Source: Brevibacillus dissolubilis (GTDB lineage Bacteria; Bacillota; Bacilli; Brevibacillales; Brevibacillaceae). Taken from it: DNA of 64,000 nt. The notes beneath the pieces are model-generated. The model was not told the origin of the DNA, searched no databases, and was given only the letters and a program-made list of their open reading frames with translations. Below are positions 52,434 to 61,098 of this stretch, in pieces; the stretch's first letter is position 1, and each line of letters begins with the position of its first letter. The position numbers and the translations under genes are program-made. The stretch covers positions 372,001-436,000 of the forward strand of contig NZ_VCNA01000004.1 of assembly GCF_006170445.1 (NCBI RefSeq), written 5' to 3'.

Positions 52434-52475
52434 AATAAAAAAAGACCTCCGCATTTTCATTTGCGAGGGCCTTCT
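52434..52475 (-). terminator. terC terminator
   Basis: CCTCCGCA and TGCGAGGG stem with the minus strand running into TTTTTTT; sits 40 nt beyond the terC stop. Confidence 0.75.
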
Positions 52476-52511
52476 TTTGTATATAAGCCAGCTTGAGCTA
52501 TCTGATTCGAT

Positions 52512-53249
52512 TTACGAACCGATTCCGATTTTCTCAGCGTCTTGGCTGTCTTTTTCAGAAACTTGTGCTTGCATTTGGGCTTGTGCGTTGCGGTTGCGTT
52601 GCCAGAAACCGATACCAACCACCCCGATTACGATTACCGCTTTGACCAGGTAGGCAACCCAAGGATTTGCTGTAAAGATGAATTCAATTTCTTTCTCATG
52701 TGTGATCATGCTCGCAGCCGCGTAGGCGAGGATACCGCCCCCTGCCCATTGAATCCAGGCATAACGCTCCATCGCTTTGAGGATGAGGCTGCTGCCCCAG
52801 ATCATGATCGGGATACTTACGACCAGACCGATGACGATCAGGACGATGTTACCGTGCGCACTACCCGCAACTGCCAGTACGTTGTCGAGACCCATCATGA
52901 CGTCTGCGACGATGATCGTGCGGATGGCGCCCATCAGGGTGTCACCTGCTTTGATCTCTTCTTTGCCATCATCATCTTCGACCAGAAGCTTGAACGCGAT
53001 CCAGATGAGGATCAGACCCCCTACAAGGAACAGGAACGGGATTTGCAAGAGATAAGCGGCTAAGACCGTCGCAATCACGCGGACGATAATTGCCATCCCG
53101 GTACCCCAGACGATTGCTTTTTTCTTCTGCTCGGCTGGGAGCTTGCGGCTTGCCATTGCGATAACGACTGCGTTATCACCACCCAAGAGGATGTCGATGG
53201 CGATGATCATGAGGAGTGCGGTAAAAAATTCTGGTGAGAAAAAATCCAT
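52512..53249 (-). CDS. TerC family membrane protein
   Basis: A 245-residue TerC-family protein with seven hydrophobic segments. The signatures ILLGGDNAVVIAMA near the start and DVMMGLDNVLAVAG in the middle carry the paired Asp/Asn of the family. Bacillus relatives (YceF, YkoY) export Mn2+ and help metallate secreted enzymes. The tail after about 225 is Gln/Asp-rich and soluble. ATG 53249 follows AAGGGGG. A yybP-ykoY riboswitch in its leader supports a manganese role. Confidence 0.85.
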   Translation of the reverse strand: MDFFSPEFFTALLMIIAIDILLGGDNAVVIAMASRKLPAEQKKKAIVWGTGMAIIVRVIATVLAAYLLQIPFLFLVGGLILIWIAFKLLVEDDDGKEEIKAGDTLMGAIRTIIVADVMMGLDNVLAVAGSAHGNIVLIVIGLVVSIPIMIWGSSLILKAMERYAWIQWAGGGILAYAAASMITHEKEIEFIFTANPWVAYLVKAVIVIGVVGIGFWQRNRNAQAQMQAQVSEKDSQDAEKIGIGS

Positions 53250-53291
53250 GTCGAGATGAACCCCCTTTTGTGATTGAGTAGGCAATAAAAA

Positions 53292-53425
53292 AGACCCTTA
53301 CCTATGTCGAAATAAAGACATAGGCAAAGGTCTGGCTAACAACGGTAGGTTGCCAACAAAGCCGAGGATGTAATCCCGTAATGACGACTCTGCTGTAAAA
53401 GCTACTCCCCTTTGGGATATTTAAT
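53292..53425 (-). ncRNA. yybP-ykoY manganese riboswitch and terminator
   Basis: The leader of terC contains the conserved blocks of this motif on the minus strand: AAAGGGGAGTAGC (about 53419-53400), a CGTCATTACGGGATTACATC-like middle, and GTTGGCAACCTACC (about 53358-53345). A 17-bp terminator arm pair (53292-53308 with 53317-53333) plus T-run follows. Its upstream arm includes CCTTT, which can instead pair with AAAGG of the aptamer, giving a Mn2+-dependent on-switch. Confidence 0.88.
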
Positions 53426-53457
53426 TGCCTGACAAATCAATTACCATTTATACAGCT

Positions 53458-53486
53458 ATGATACCCAGTTGTCATCTTGTTGTCAA
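53458..53486 (-). promoter_or_regulatory. terC promoter
   Basis: TTGACA (53486-53481), 17-nt spacer, TATCAT (53463-53458) on the minus strand, immediately upstream of the riboswitch. Confidence 0.75.
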
Positions 53487-53527
53487 CCTCTCTTTTCAGT
53501 ATGATGGTATCTGAGGGAGGTAGGAAC

Positions 53528-54049
53528 GTGGAACGAAAACCGTTTGTGATTGAAGCGATTATGCTTGCCATCTATGGGGAATTATTAATGCCCGCCCGGC
53601 CTGTTGAATATATTATCCCGCTGACCACGATCTATGAGCTGGAGGAATTCCTGCACAGTCCTCAAGAGATCATGCGCGATCCTGATGAAGAAAAACAGGT
53701 TCGCGAGGTGGTCGGCTACATGATCAAGTATTTCCAAGACCCATTTAAGCGGAAAAAAATGGAGAAATCGCTGGTGGCTCCTTGGTCGACGATTACGTTC
53801 CCCTATTCGGAACGGGTCTCACTTACGGTCATGAGGACGGATGATAATGCGATGTGGGGCGAGATTTTTGATCCTGTGGAGACAGAGCTGCTGCTGGCCG
53901 CGATGAAGGCTGAGGCTCCTCTCTTGACCGATCAGGTGGAGCTGGAGGATCGGATGCTGGAGTTCATGGTGCCGGTGCAGTTTTATGACATTGATGATTT
54001 TGAATTCGCGGTAGAACAGGGGATCTCCCCGGATGATTGGTTGGTATAA
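53528..54049 (+). CDS. Conserved-looking hypothetical protein
   Basis: A 173-residue acidic soluble protein beginning MERKPFVIEAIMLAIYGE. It has no signal peptide or membrane segment. I do not recognise a family. The GTG at 53528 has GGAGGTAGG 7 nt upstream; the frame continues to 53477 but runs over the terC promoter. It is divergent from terC and ends at a good terminator, so it is a single-gene unit. Confidence 0.65.
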   Translation: MERKPFVIEAIMLAIYGELLMPARPVEYIIPLTTIYELEEFLHSPQEIMRDPDEEKQVREVVGYMIKYFQDPFKRKKMEKSLVAPWSTITFPYSERVSLTVMRTDDNAMWGEIFDPVETELLLAAMKAEAPLLTDQVELEDRMLEFMVPVQFYDIDDFEFAVEQGISPDDWLV

Positions 54050-54055
54050 ACGGAA

Positions 54056-54092
54056 GTGACGGGATGGGCCTCGGGGTCTGTCCCGTTTTTTT
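54056..54092 (+). terminator. Intrinsic terminator
   Basis: ACGGGA pairs with TCCCGT across a GC-rich loop and is followed by seven T. Confidence 0.75.
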
Positions 54093-54186
54093 ATGGCTTT
54101 TTATTGGATCGGAATTGGCTCTTTTATTCATACTGAAAAGATCGTATGATTAACAGCATTAGAAATGGCAAAAGGAGTTGGCAGAA

Positions 54187-55614
54187 ATGGGGCGGAAGGC
54201 GATTTACCAGTCGATTTTTCACCAGCTGCGCTATCAGATTCTGAGCGGTGAATGGCCAATTGGCTCTCCTCTTCCCCCTGAACGAAAGCTGGCAGAAGAG
54301 CTGCATGTCAGTCGCAATACGATCGTGCGCGCCTATGCGGAGCTGGAGAGCGAAGGCTTGATCGAGAGCAGGGTCGGCAGTGGACGCTATGTACAGCCCC
54401 TCTCTCCGCTCTCCCACGGTCCGCGTGATGACTGGCGGGAACAGCTGGTGCGGGAGCCGATGCTGATGGCGTATCCGTCCCATATGGCGGAGATGCTGTC
54501 CCTCTCCTCTCCCGGCCAGCATGTGATCAACTTTGCCCACGGGGATGGCGGTAAGCATACGCTTCCATCGATCCGGTTTGACCAGTATCTGCAGCGGGCG
54601 GCCCAGCATCCGCAGTCGTATTATTTTTTACCGATTGACGGTCATGTGGAGCTACGGCAGTGGATTGTCGACTGGATGGGGATGAAGCAGGTCTCCTCAC
54701 CAGATCAGGTGGTGGTGACGAGCGGATCACAGGAAGCGCTGCAGATGGTGACGACGATCCTCGCGAAGCCGGGGGATACGATTGCGCTGGAGATGCCGAC
54801 CTATTTTGGAGCGTTGCAGTTGTTTCAGTCGCTCGGGATGAAGATCATTCCGATCCCGGTCGATACAGACGGGATGCGGGTCGATGTGCTGGAAGGCGTG
54901 GTGGCACGGGTGCGACCGAAGCTGATCTATACGGTGCCGACTTTTCACAATCCGACCGGGAACACATTGTCCTATGAGCGGCGCAAGAGGCTGCTTGCGG
55001 TAAGTGAGCGGTACGGGATTCCGATTATTGAAGATGATGCATACAGACACCTGCATTTTGAAAAGGAGCCGCCTCCCCCGCTCAAATCGATGGATCAAAG
55101 CGGTCATGTCATCTATCTCAACACATTTTCCAAGATGCTGTTCCCCGGCATGCGCCTCGGGTGGGTGGCGGCCAGCCGTCCGTTCATCGAGATGGTTAGA
55201 CGGCTCAAGGAGTTGACCATCACCAACAATACGATGGGACAGTGGGCCTTGCTCTATCTGTTGCAGGATCAGGTGCTGACCGACCATCTGATTAAGGTGC
55301 GTAAGCTGTATGCCCAACAGGCCAAGGTGATGGGGCAACATCTGGATGGACTTGCCAAACGTTATGGGCTTGCTTATGAACAGCCTGCCGGCGGGTTCTA
55401 TTATTGGGTGTCATTGCCGGAGCGCTTTGATGTGCACAAGGTGCAGAGCCTCTGTTTGCAGCGGGGAGTTGCTTTTGCTTCGGGAGATATGTTCTTGTCA
55501 CGGGAAGCGATCTCGCCTTACATCCGGCTCTGTTATACGCATGAGGCGGCAGAGCAGATCGAGTCAGGCATGCATGTGTTAGGAGAAGTATTGCAGGAGC
55601 TGGAGGGAAACTAG
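54187..55614 (+). CDS. MocR-type GntR/aminotransferase regulator
   Basis: A 475-residue fusion of a GntR winged helix (about 1-75: PPERKLAEELHVSRNTIVRAY, SRVGSGRYV) and a class I aminotransferase-like PLP domain (about 110-470). The PLP lysine is in TFSKMLFPGMRLG, and NPTGN and EDDAYRHLH are typical of the fold. MocR proteins use PLP or amino-acid ligands to control nearby genes. ATG 54187 has AAAGGAG 9 nt upstream. It is the first gene of an operon with azlC and azlD, so it probably responds to a branched-chain or related amino acid. Confidence 0.88.
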   Translation: MGRKAIYQSIFHQLRYQILSGEWPIGSPLPPERKLAEELHVSRNTIVRAYAELESEGLIESRVGSGRYVQPLSPLSHGPRDDWREQLVREPMLMAYPSHMAEMLSLSSPGQHVINFAHGDGGKHTLPSIRFDQYLQRAAQHPQSYYFLPIDGHVELRQWIVDWMGMKQVSSPDQVVVTSGSQEALQMVTTILAKPGDTIALEMPTYFGALQLFQSLGMKIIPIPVDTDGMRVDVLEGVVARVRPKLIYTVPTFHNPTGNTLSYERRKRLLAVSERYGIPIIEDDAYRHLHFEKEPPPPLKSMDQSGHVIYLNTFSKMLFPGMRLGWVAASRPFIEMVRRLKELTITNNTMGQWALLYLLQDQVLTDHLIKVRKLYAQQAKVMGQHLDGLAKRYGLAYEQPAGGFYYWVSLPERFDVHKVQSLCLQRGVAFASGDMFLSREAISPYIRLCYTHEAAEQIESGMHVLGEVLQELEGN

Positions 55615-55616
55615 AC

Positions 55617-56405
55617 ATGAAAGAGTCAACTCAGTCACAGATAAAAGAATCCGTACGGCAGGGCTTGCTCGATTCACTGCCAATTACGGTAAGCATTATT
55701 TTGTTCGGGGCGATCTTCGGGATGCTGTCGATGCAGACCGGGCTGACCGCGTGGGAGAGCATCGCGATGTCGCTGATCGTCTATGCCGGAGCGGCGCAGT
55801 TCACCACGCTGTCGATGATCTCAGAGGGAGCGAGCATGTGGGCGATTGTGCTTGCGGTGTTTTTGCTGAATTCGCGTCATTTCCTGATGGGTCTCTCGAT
55901 GTCACCGTACTATCAGTCATTCTCTCGGGGAAAAGTGAACGGGTTGGCCTTCTTCCTCACCGACGAGCAGTATGCGATCACCCTCAACCGCTTCCGTCAT
56001 CATAAAAGTGATATTCCATATATTACGACTGTCTCGCTCGCACTCTATCTCGGCTGGAATGGCGGCACATGGATTGGGACGATGGCCGGGCAGTATGTCC
56101 CTGATCCAGAGTCACTGGGTCTTGGGTTCAGCTTCACCGCGATGTTTTTGGCCTTGGTCTATTATCAGCTGACCTCGTTGCTTCGGATCGTGACGTTCTT
56201 CCTCTGTGGGGCGACTGCGGTCGGATTGGCCCTGATCCTGCCGAGCGGGTTGCATCTGCTGGCTGCGGGCGTGCTTGCTTTTGCCATCGGATATTTCTGG
56301 CCGGGTCAGGAACAGCAGTCCGACAGCGACGCAAAGACAGCGGCGGCTTCCGATACTGTTGCCACACAGAGCGGTTCCACCAGCAAGGAGGTTGAGTCAG
56401 CATGA
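55617..56405 (+). CDS. azlC: AzlC family amino-acid exporter subunit
   Basis: A 262-residue AzlC-type membrane protein with about six to eight helices and the LNSRHFLMGLS and TDEQYA signatures. AzlC and AzlD together export branched-chain amino acids and analogues in B. subtilis. It starts 2 nt after the MocR stop with GGAGGG, and overlaps azlD by 4 nt. The last 30 residues are a soluble Ser/Thr/Ala-rich tail. Confidence 0.9.
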   Translation: MKESTQSQIKESVRQGLLDSLPITVSIILFGAIFGMLSMQTGLTAWESIAMSLIVYAGAAQFTTLSMISEGASMWAIVLAVFLLNSRHFLMGLSMSPYYQSFSRGKVNGLAFFLTDEQYAITLNRFRHHKSDIPYITTVSLALYLGWNGGTWIGTMAGQYVPDPESLGLGFSFTAMFLALVYYQLTSLLRIVTFFLCGATAVGLALILPSGLHLLAAGVLAFAIGYFWPGQEQQSDSDAKTAAASDTVATQSGSTSKEVESA

Positions 56406-56731
56406 GCTCAGGAACGATTCTTTTGATGTTTGTTTTATCGGGAGCGGCTACGTATTTGACACGGCGGGCATTTTTGCAGCTGCCGAGCGGATTCTTCTCC
56501 CCACGCTTGAAAAACGGGATGACGTTTATCCCGATCGGTATTTTTGCCGCGTTGATCTTCCCTTCGCTGTTTTTAGACGGTGGACAGTTCGTGTTTCAGC
56601 CGACTTTTCTGGTGGCGAGCGTGATCTGTATGGGTCTGATGATCCTGACCAAGAACGTCTTCGCGAGCTTCGGGATCAGTCTTTTGCTGGTCGTGCTGGT
56701 CTATGTGGGCATCCTGCCTTTTCCTCACTAG
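56402..56731 (+). CDS. azlD: AzlD family exporter subunit
   Basis: A 109-residue protein with about four hydrophobic helices and the AATYLTRRAF motif near the start, typical of AzlD. It partners with AzlC. AAGGAGG lies upstream and the ATGA overlap couples translation. Confidence 0.88.
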   Translation: MSSGTILLMFVLSGAATYLTRRAFLQLPSGFFSPRLKNGMTFIPIGIFAALIFPSLFLDGGQFVFQPTFLVASVICMGLMILTKNVFASFGISLLLVVLVYVGILPFPH

Positions 56732-56762
56732 GGAAAAACACTCAACGATAGGTGTTTGGTCA

Positions 56763-56771
56763 TGGTATAAT
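56763..56771 (+). promoter_or_regulatory. Possible extended -10 promoter for cheW
   Basis: TGGTATAAT, an extended -10, 49 nt upstream of the cheW start. No convincing -35. Confidence 0.4.
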
Positions 56772-56819
56772 GGGGGTAATCAAAAGGTAAAGGAACTGCC
56801 GTGAAGGAGGCACCTGCTT

Positions 56820-57293
56820 ATGGACGCGCAACACAAGGCAACCAACTGGCAAGATGAAGCAGAAACCCTGCAAGCGATCTTGTTCAAAATGGGCAATGAA
56901 TTCTATGGATTGCCAATCGATGCGGTAAAAGAAATCATCAAACCACTCCCGGTCACCCGCTTTCCGAAGTCTCCGGAATATGTGGAGGGCGTGATCAACC
57001 TGCGCGGGCAAATCCTGCCGATCGTCAATCTGCGCAATAAGTTTGGCTTAGAGCCGTTGGAGATCACCGAGGACAGCCGTTTTATCGATCTGAACCTAGG
57101 CGCCCTGAAGCTTGGGATCGTGGTGGATGCGGTCTCTGAGGTAGAGCGTATCTCCCAAAAAATGATCGAGCCTGCGCCACCGATCGTTGCCGGCGTGGAA
57201 GGCAAGTATCTCAGAGGAATCGCCCACCTCGGTGAGCGTCTCGTGATGCTCTTGGATCTGGATGAGATTTTTGCAGAATGGCAAAAGAAATAA
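56820..57293 (+). CDS. cheW: CheW-like chemotaxis coupling protein
   Basis: A 157-residue single CheW domain: FKMGNEFYGLPIDAVKEII, the VEGVINLRGQILPIVNL core and the LVMLLDLDEIF ending. CheW links chemoreceptors to CheA at the membrane. No chemotaxis or flagellar genes are nearby, so it could serve another CheA-like system. AAGGAGG precedes the ATG. Confidence 0.9.
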   Translation: MDAQHKATNWQDEAETLQAILFKMGNEFYGLPIDAVKEIIKPLPVTRFPKSPEYVEGVINLRGQILPIVNLRNKFGLEPLEITEDSRFIDLNLGALKLGIVVDAVSEVERISQKMIEPAPPIVAGVEGKYLRGIAHLGERLVMLLDLDEIFAEWQKK

Positions 57294-57311
57294 ACCAAGC
57301 CTGACTACAGA

Positions 57312-57362
57312 AAGACCCTGTTTATCTGATGATCGTCGTTCAGATAACAGGGTCTTTTTTGC
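57312..57362. terminator. cheW terminator
   Basis: AGACCCTG (57313-57320) pairs with CAGGGTCT (57347-57354), with further inner pairs, then TTTTTT. Confidence 0.85.
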
Positions 57363-57775
57363 TACTCGGTCGCGCCGTTCTGCATCAGGACGCCGACGAG
57401 CAGGGTGCTTTGTTCTTTACGGGCGATGGACAGCGGAGTCTCGCCTGCCTGATTTTTTCCGTTCGGATCGGCATGGGCTTCGAGCAGGTCTTGGACGAGC
57501 TTGAGGTTGTGCTTTTTCGTAAGCAGGGTGAGCGGGGTCTCGCCTTGTGGGCCGATGATATTGGGATTCATGCCTGCCTGCAGGAAGGTTTTGATCCCCT
57601 TGGAGTCTTCGTCTTCTAAGACCTTGAAGAAGTTCTCCGGATTGTACTGGTCGTCATAGTTCTCATTGTAAGTTACTTTTTGATCGCCCAGGTTATTTTT
57701 GATGACATGGTAGATGTTGAGGCCGATGATTCCTACGATAAGGACACCGAGCAGGACGGCAATGATTTTTTTCAT
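57362..57775 (-). CDS. Membrane-anchored ankyrin-repeat protein
   Basis: A 137-residue protein with an N-terminal hydrophobic helix (4-22) that is an anchor or uncleaved signal. About two and a half ankyrin repeats follow (59-135), with GETPLTLL and GETPLSIA as the repeat hallmarks. It would present a protein-binding surface outside the membrane if the helix works as a signal anchor. Partner unknown. Confidence 0.75.
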   Translation of the reverse strand: MKKIIAVLLGVLIVGIIGLNIYHVIKNNLGDQKVTYNENYDDQYNPENFFKVLEDEDSKGIKTFLQAGMNPNIIGPQGETPLTLLTKKHNLKLVQDLLEAHADPNGKNQAGETPLSIARKEQSTLLVGVLMQNGATE

Positions 57776-57866
57776 CTGAACTGTCTCCTTCTGATACGTC
57801 TCCTACCATCGTATTATACCAAGAAAAGCCGGCAGGCAGTAATGACAAAAGTGGTACAGCGCATGA

Positions 57867-58547
57867 TTACGCCATACCACTTTCTCTGCCACCGCTGGCT
57901 AAGTACGTATAATTGACCCAGATCATCTCTTCGATGCCGAGAATTTCTTTGAATAGATCGACGGAGTCATAGAGGAGTGAGCTGCCGGTATCTTCATCGA
58001 AGTCGGCCAGCAAATTCACATCGAACAGGGAGCGGAGCTGTTGGATCTGCTTCTGCCCGATGATCCGCGAAAATGCCTGCGGACGAAAGCGCGAAATCCC
58101 TTTGAGCACCTCTTGGCGGAACCTCTCAGAATGAACCACCTGATCAAGCACATCTTCGTACTCGACACGGACTTCGTCATTGTGCAGAATCTCCTCAGAC
58201 AGGTCCATGTCCGGGTAACGGCGCAGCATCTCGGCTTCGGCCATCTCGATATCAAGCGAATAGCTGATCGTCGCCGATGTCACCTCAGCCCCGCCATCAA
58301 ACAGACGGAAGCCCCAGCCGCTGTCCTCCGCGTCGTGAAACCACATCAGGGGAACGTACTTGCTTGAGAGCTCCAGCAAAAACTGCAGGGTCTCAGCCGT
58401 CTCGATCCACTCATCCTGAAGAAAGAAGACGTTCCATTCTTCGTTCAGGTTTTTGTGAAAGTAAGGTTTTCTAGCCTCTTGCAAATATGGGAGCGCCTTC
58501 GTCTCATACTTTCGCGGATACAACACCCCGGTTGTAAATTCACTCAT
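57867..58547 (-). CDS. Hypothetical protein
   Basis: A 226-residue soluble acidic protein. It has aromatic-rich central segments (VPLMWFHDAEDSGWGFRLF) and helical C-terminal half. I do not recognise it. ATG 58547 with GGTGGA 7 nt upstream is preferred to the GTG at 58571. It stands alone on the minus strand. Confidence 0.6.
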   Translation of the reverse strand: MSEFTTGVLYPRKYETKALPYLQEARKPYFHKNLNEEWNVFFLQDEWIETAETLQFLLELSSKYVPLMWFHDAEDSGWGFRLFDGGAEVTSATISYSLDIEMAEAEMLRRYPDMDLSEEILHNDEVRVEYEDVLDQVVHSERFRQEVLKGISRFRPQAFSRIIGQKQIQQLRSLFDVNLLADFDEDTGSSLLYDSVDLFKEILGIEEMIWVNYTYLASGGRESGMA

Positions 58548-58661
58548 CGAATGTTCCACCGCTTTCTGCACACTGACATCAAATACCTGGACTTTACCCG
58601 TGCCATCCGGGCATGAAACGCGTATGGCGTTTTTTCGTTATAAGTCTATTCAGGTAGGTGA

Positions 58662-59276
58662 TTATTCTTTCCCGATTGTTTGAGGAATTTTTTCCAGATG
58701 GGCCTCTTTCCCAAGCGTGCTGGTGTGGATGATCGTATGACGTGCCCCACTCTTCAAGAGTTCGGACTGATACAGATGGAAGCCCTCTACCTTCCAATGC
58801 GGCGGATTGGGGTCGAGCAGCCTCTCGTTCCAGTCGGCTACAGGCAGTGCGACATTCTTGCCGTCACTGTGCGGGCCACGTGCCATCGTGATGTGCGGTC
58901 TGTATTCTTTGCGGTCATAGGTAAGCCCTGGGTGCAGGTCAAAACGCTTCGCTAACAGCAGATGCAGCTGTTGCAGCGAGCGCACCAGCCCCTCGATGCC
59001 AAGCCACATGACACGCGGACGCTCTAGCTTTGGGAACGCACCGAATTTACCGACCACCAGAGTAAACGGCTCGATAATCGACGCGACGAGATCCATGTCT
59101 TCTTTGAGCAGGGGAATCAGCTGCTCATCCACTTCACCCAGAAAATGCAGGGTCAGATGGAGGTTATGAAGAGGCTGCCAGCGGTCTGCCTGGAGTTCCT
59201 GCTTGACCCGTTTTTGCACCGCTTCCAGGTAATCCACCGCTTGCGGCGGAATATCCAAGGCCACAAACAAGCGCAT
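58662..59276 (-). CDS. thpR: RNA 2',3'-cyclic phosphodiesterase (LigT/ThpR)
   Basis: A 204-residue 2H phosphoesterase. Both catalytic motifs are intact: HLTLHF near 41-46 and HITMAR near 130-135. The enzyme opens 2',3'-cyclic phosphates on RNA. ATG 59276 has AGGAGG 9 nt upstream; the frame extends 33 nt further without a better start. It contrasts with the YjcG homologue in this window, which has lost the first motif. Confidence 0.88.
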   Translation of the reverse strand: MRLFVALDIPPQAVDYLEAVQKRVKQELQADRWQPLHNLHLTLHFLGEVDEQLIPLLKEDMDLVASIIEPFTLVVGKFGAFPKLERPRVMWLGIEGLVRSLQQLHLLLAKRFDLHPGLTYDRKEYRPHITMARGPHSDGKNVALPVADWNERLLDPNPPHWKVEGFHLYQSELLKSGARHTIIHTSTLGKEAHLEKIPQTIGKE

Positions 59277-59343
59277 ACGAATTCCTCCTATAAAAAAAAT
59301 ACTCCCCATGCGGAGAGTGAACGTTCCATGATCTTTTTGGCTG

Positions 59344-59829
59344 TCAGGCTGCCATTACCCGCCCTGTTATAATGCCCAATACATAGCGGATATACGCAAA
59401 TAGCATATCTTGATCCGTATGATAAATAAAATGAAGGGACAACTCTAAATGCCCCACATCACCGCTCTGCGAAATATTCCAATGCAGCTCTGCTTCGCGG
59501 CCAAAATACTCCTGTATCCGACGCTGGATATGCTCCACATCGTCATTTGCATCGAAGGAAAGGGAAAAACGCAAAACGGCTGGAATCGCAGTTGGTTTGA
59601 TCGGCTCACCGGTCTCCAACTGCCATTTGGCGCGCAAGGTAATTACGCCGTCTGCATCCCACAGGGTATAGACTGCCTGTGCATATTCATCGGACGGGCC
59701 TCTCAGCTGTAACACCGGGAGTTCACCATCTAACCGAAGAGAAAGGCGTTCAGTCAGTCTCTCTACTTCTGTTTGGAGCTTGTGGGACGATTTCTGGACC
59801 AGTGCTAACACATTTGCTTGCGTTTCCAT
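59344..59829 (-). CDS. Hypothetical protein
   Basis: A 161-residue soluble protein with an N-terminal heptad-like helix (VQKSSHKLQTEVERLTERL), a beta-rich middle and an aromatic C-terminus. Not recognised. GAGGTGA precedes ATG 59829 closely. It lies in a same-strand run with thpR and surE. Confidence 0.55.
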   Translation of the reverse strand: METQANVLALVQKSSHKLQTEVERLTERLSLRLDGELPVLQLRGPSDEYAQAVYTLWDADGVITLRAKWQLETGEPIKPTAIPAVLRFSLSFDANDDVEHIQRRIQEYFGREAELHWNISQSGDVGHLELSLHFIYHTDQDMLFAYIRYVLGIITGRVMAA

Positions 59830-59922
59830 TCGCTTCACCTCGTCTTTTTCCTGTTCTTTCCTATTCGCAATCGGGCTTGTCGTATCCTTTGTTGAATTTT
59901 GTCATGTTTTCGCCTCGTTTTT

Positions 59923-61095
59923 TCATAAGGCGTAAGGATTCGACATGGACGGATAGTCCTTGGCAAAACGCTCGGCCAGACGTGCCTGGAATGCTTCATC
60001 GAGTTCCAGATGGGACAGTCTTCCTTGGTCAAAGCGGAAGATCGGGTAGGCTCCCTCTGCAAGCGGTGCCCCCTCTTGTGTCTGGATAAACTCCGGGATC
60101 GCCAGCAAAAAGCGGGAAAACGGATTCGCCTCATCCTCGGAAGTATGTACGACTTCGAACAGATCGAACAAGCCCGGCGTGATATAAATCGAGAGAATCT
60201 GCTCACGCTCCCCCACCCAGACGGTACATGCTGTCTCCCGCACCTCACTGCGGTTGTGGCGGCGCATGACGAGCAGGGCTTGGTGGACGGTGCTCATCAA
60301 GAGATGCTGTGCCCCTTCTTCACCGTGTTCGGCTATGAGACGGTCGTAGGCGAATTGGTAGGCGACTCCCGAATCTTGCAAAATCGTGTCGGAGAGTGTC
60401 ATAGCATCGACAGAGACGATGGGCTCTTCCTTGATCTCAGACTGTACGGCATCGGCATCATAATCTGCCTGGTTGGATGCAGGATGGATGGCTTTAGGAT
60501 CAGTTACCGGTGTGGATGCTGAGTGGTTTATTGAATTGCCAGCCGCTTGGTCTGTCTCAGCGGATTCATGTGCTGACTCGGTCTGACCGGCACTTCTGTT
60601 GAATAGAAAGCCAATCATGCCCCGTACTTGTTCCCGTTCATTCCCGCTAAACGTAACGGTTTCCGAAAAGATGTGCAGCAACCGCTCCTGCTCGGGTGCA
60701 AGGTAGTAAATGGCCGTCTCTGCCTGCTCAACCAGACGATACGCCATGTACCTCTCCCTCTCATTATGGACATCAAATGTCAGTGGAAAACCCAGCGGAT
60801 TCTCCGGATCAGACAGCGTCCAGATCACTGCCAATAGCTTGTTCTGGTAAGTCTTGAACTCGACAGATACCGATTCATCCGTCGCTTCACTGAAGGCATC
60901 GACGCTCTCAAACACCAGATATAATTCCACATCTCCCGTCCCATTGATCCGGGCAAAATACGGGATCCCCTCGACAATCGCCGTCTCATACAGATCCAAA
61001 AATGCGGCACGGTCAAGCAGCTCCCCCATCGTCTCAGCAGTGGGAGAATGACGGGTGGGGTCTGGTGTCAGGGTTGGGTACAGCTGAGCGGTCAT
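59923..61095 (-). CDS. Hypothetical two-domain protein
   Basis: A 390-residue soluble acidic protein. Two folded-looking parts (about 20-165 and 225-385) flank a 60-residue Ser/Thr/Ala/Glu-rich linker. I do not recognise either domain. The ATG lies 3 nt after the surE stop, with its AAGGGGAG ribosome site inside the end of surE, so the two are translated together. Confidence 0.6.
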   Translation of the reverse strand: MTAQLYPTLTPDPTRHSPTAETMGELLDRAAFLDLYETAIVEGIPYFARINGTGDVELYLVFESVDAFSEATDESVSVEFKTYQNKLLAVIWTLSDPENPLGFPLTFDVHNERERYMAYRLVEQAETAIYYLAPEQERLLHIFSETVTFSGNEREQVRGMIGFLFNRSAGQTESAHESAETDQAAGNSINHSASTPVTDPKAIHPASNQADYDADAVQSEIKEEPIVSVDAMTLSDTILQDSGVAYQFAYDRLIAEHGEEGAQHLLMSTVHQALLVMRRHNRSEVRETACTVWVGEREQILSIYITPGLFDLFEVVHTSEDEANPFSRFLLAIPEFIQTQEGAPLAEGAYPIFRFDQGRLSHLELDEAFQARLAERFAKDYPSMSNPYAL

Positions 61096-61098
61096 GAT

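Noticed and set aside
58590-58640. Terminator AACGC-GTATG-GCGTT with T-run
   Set aside because: The stem is only 5 bp and points along the plus strand, where no gene ends.
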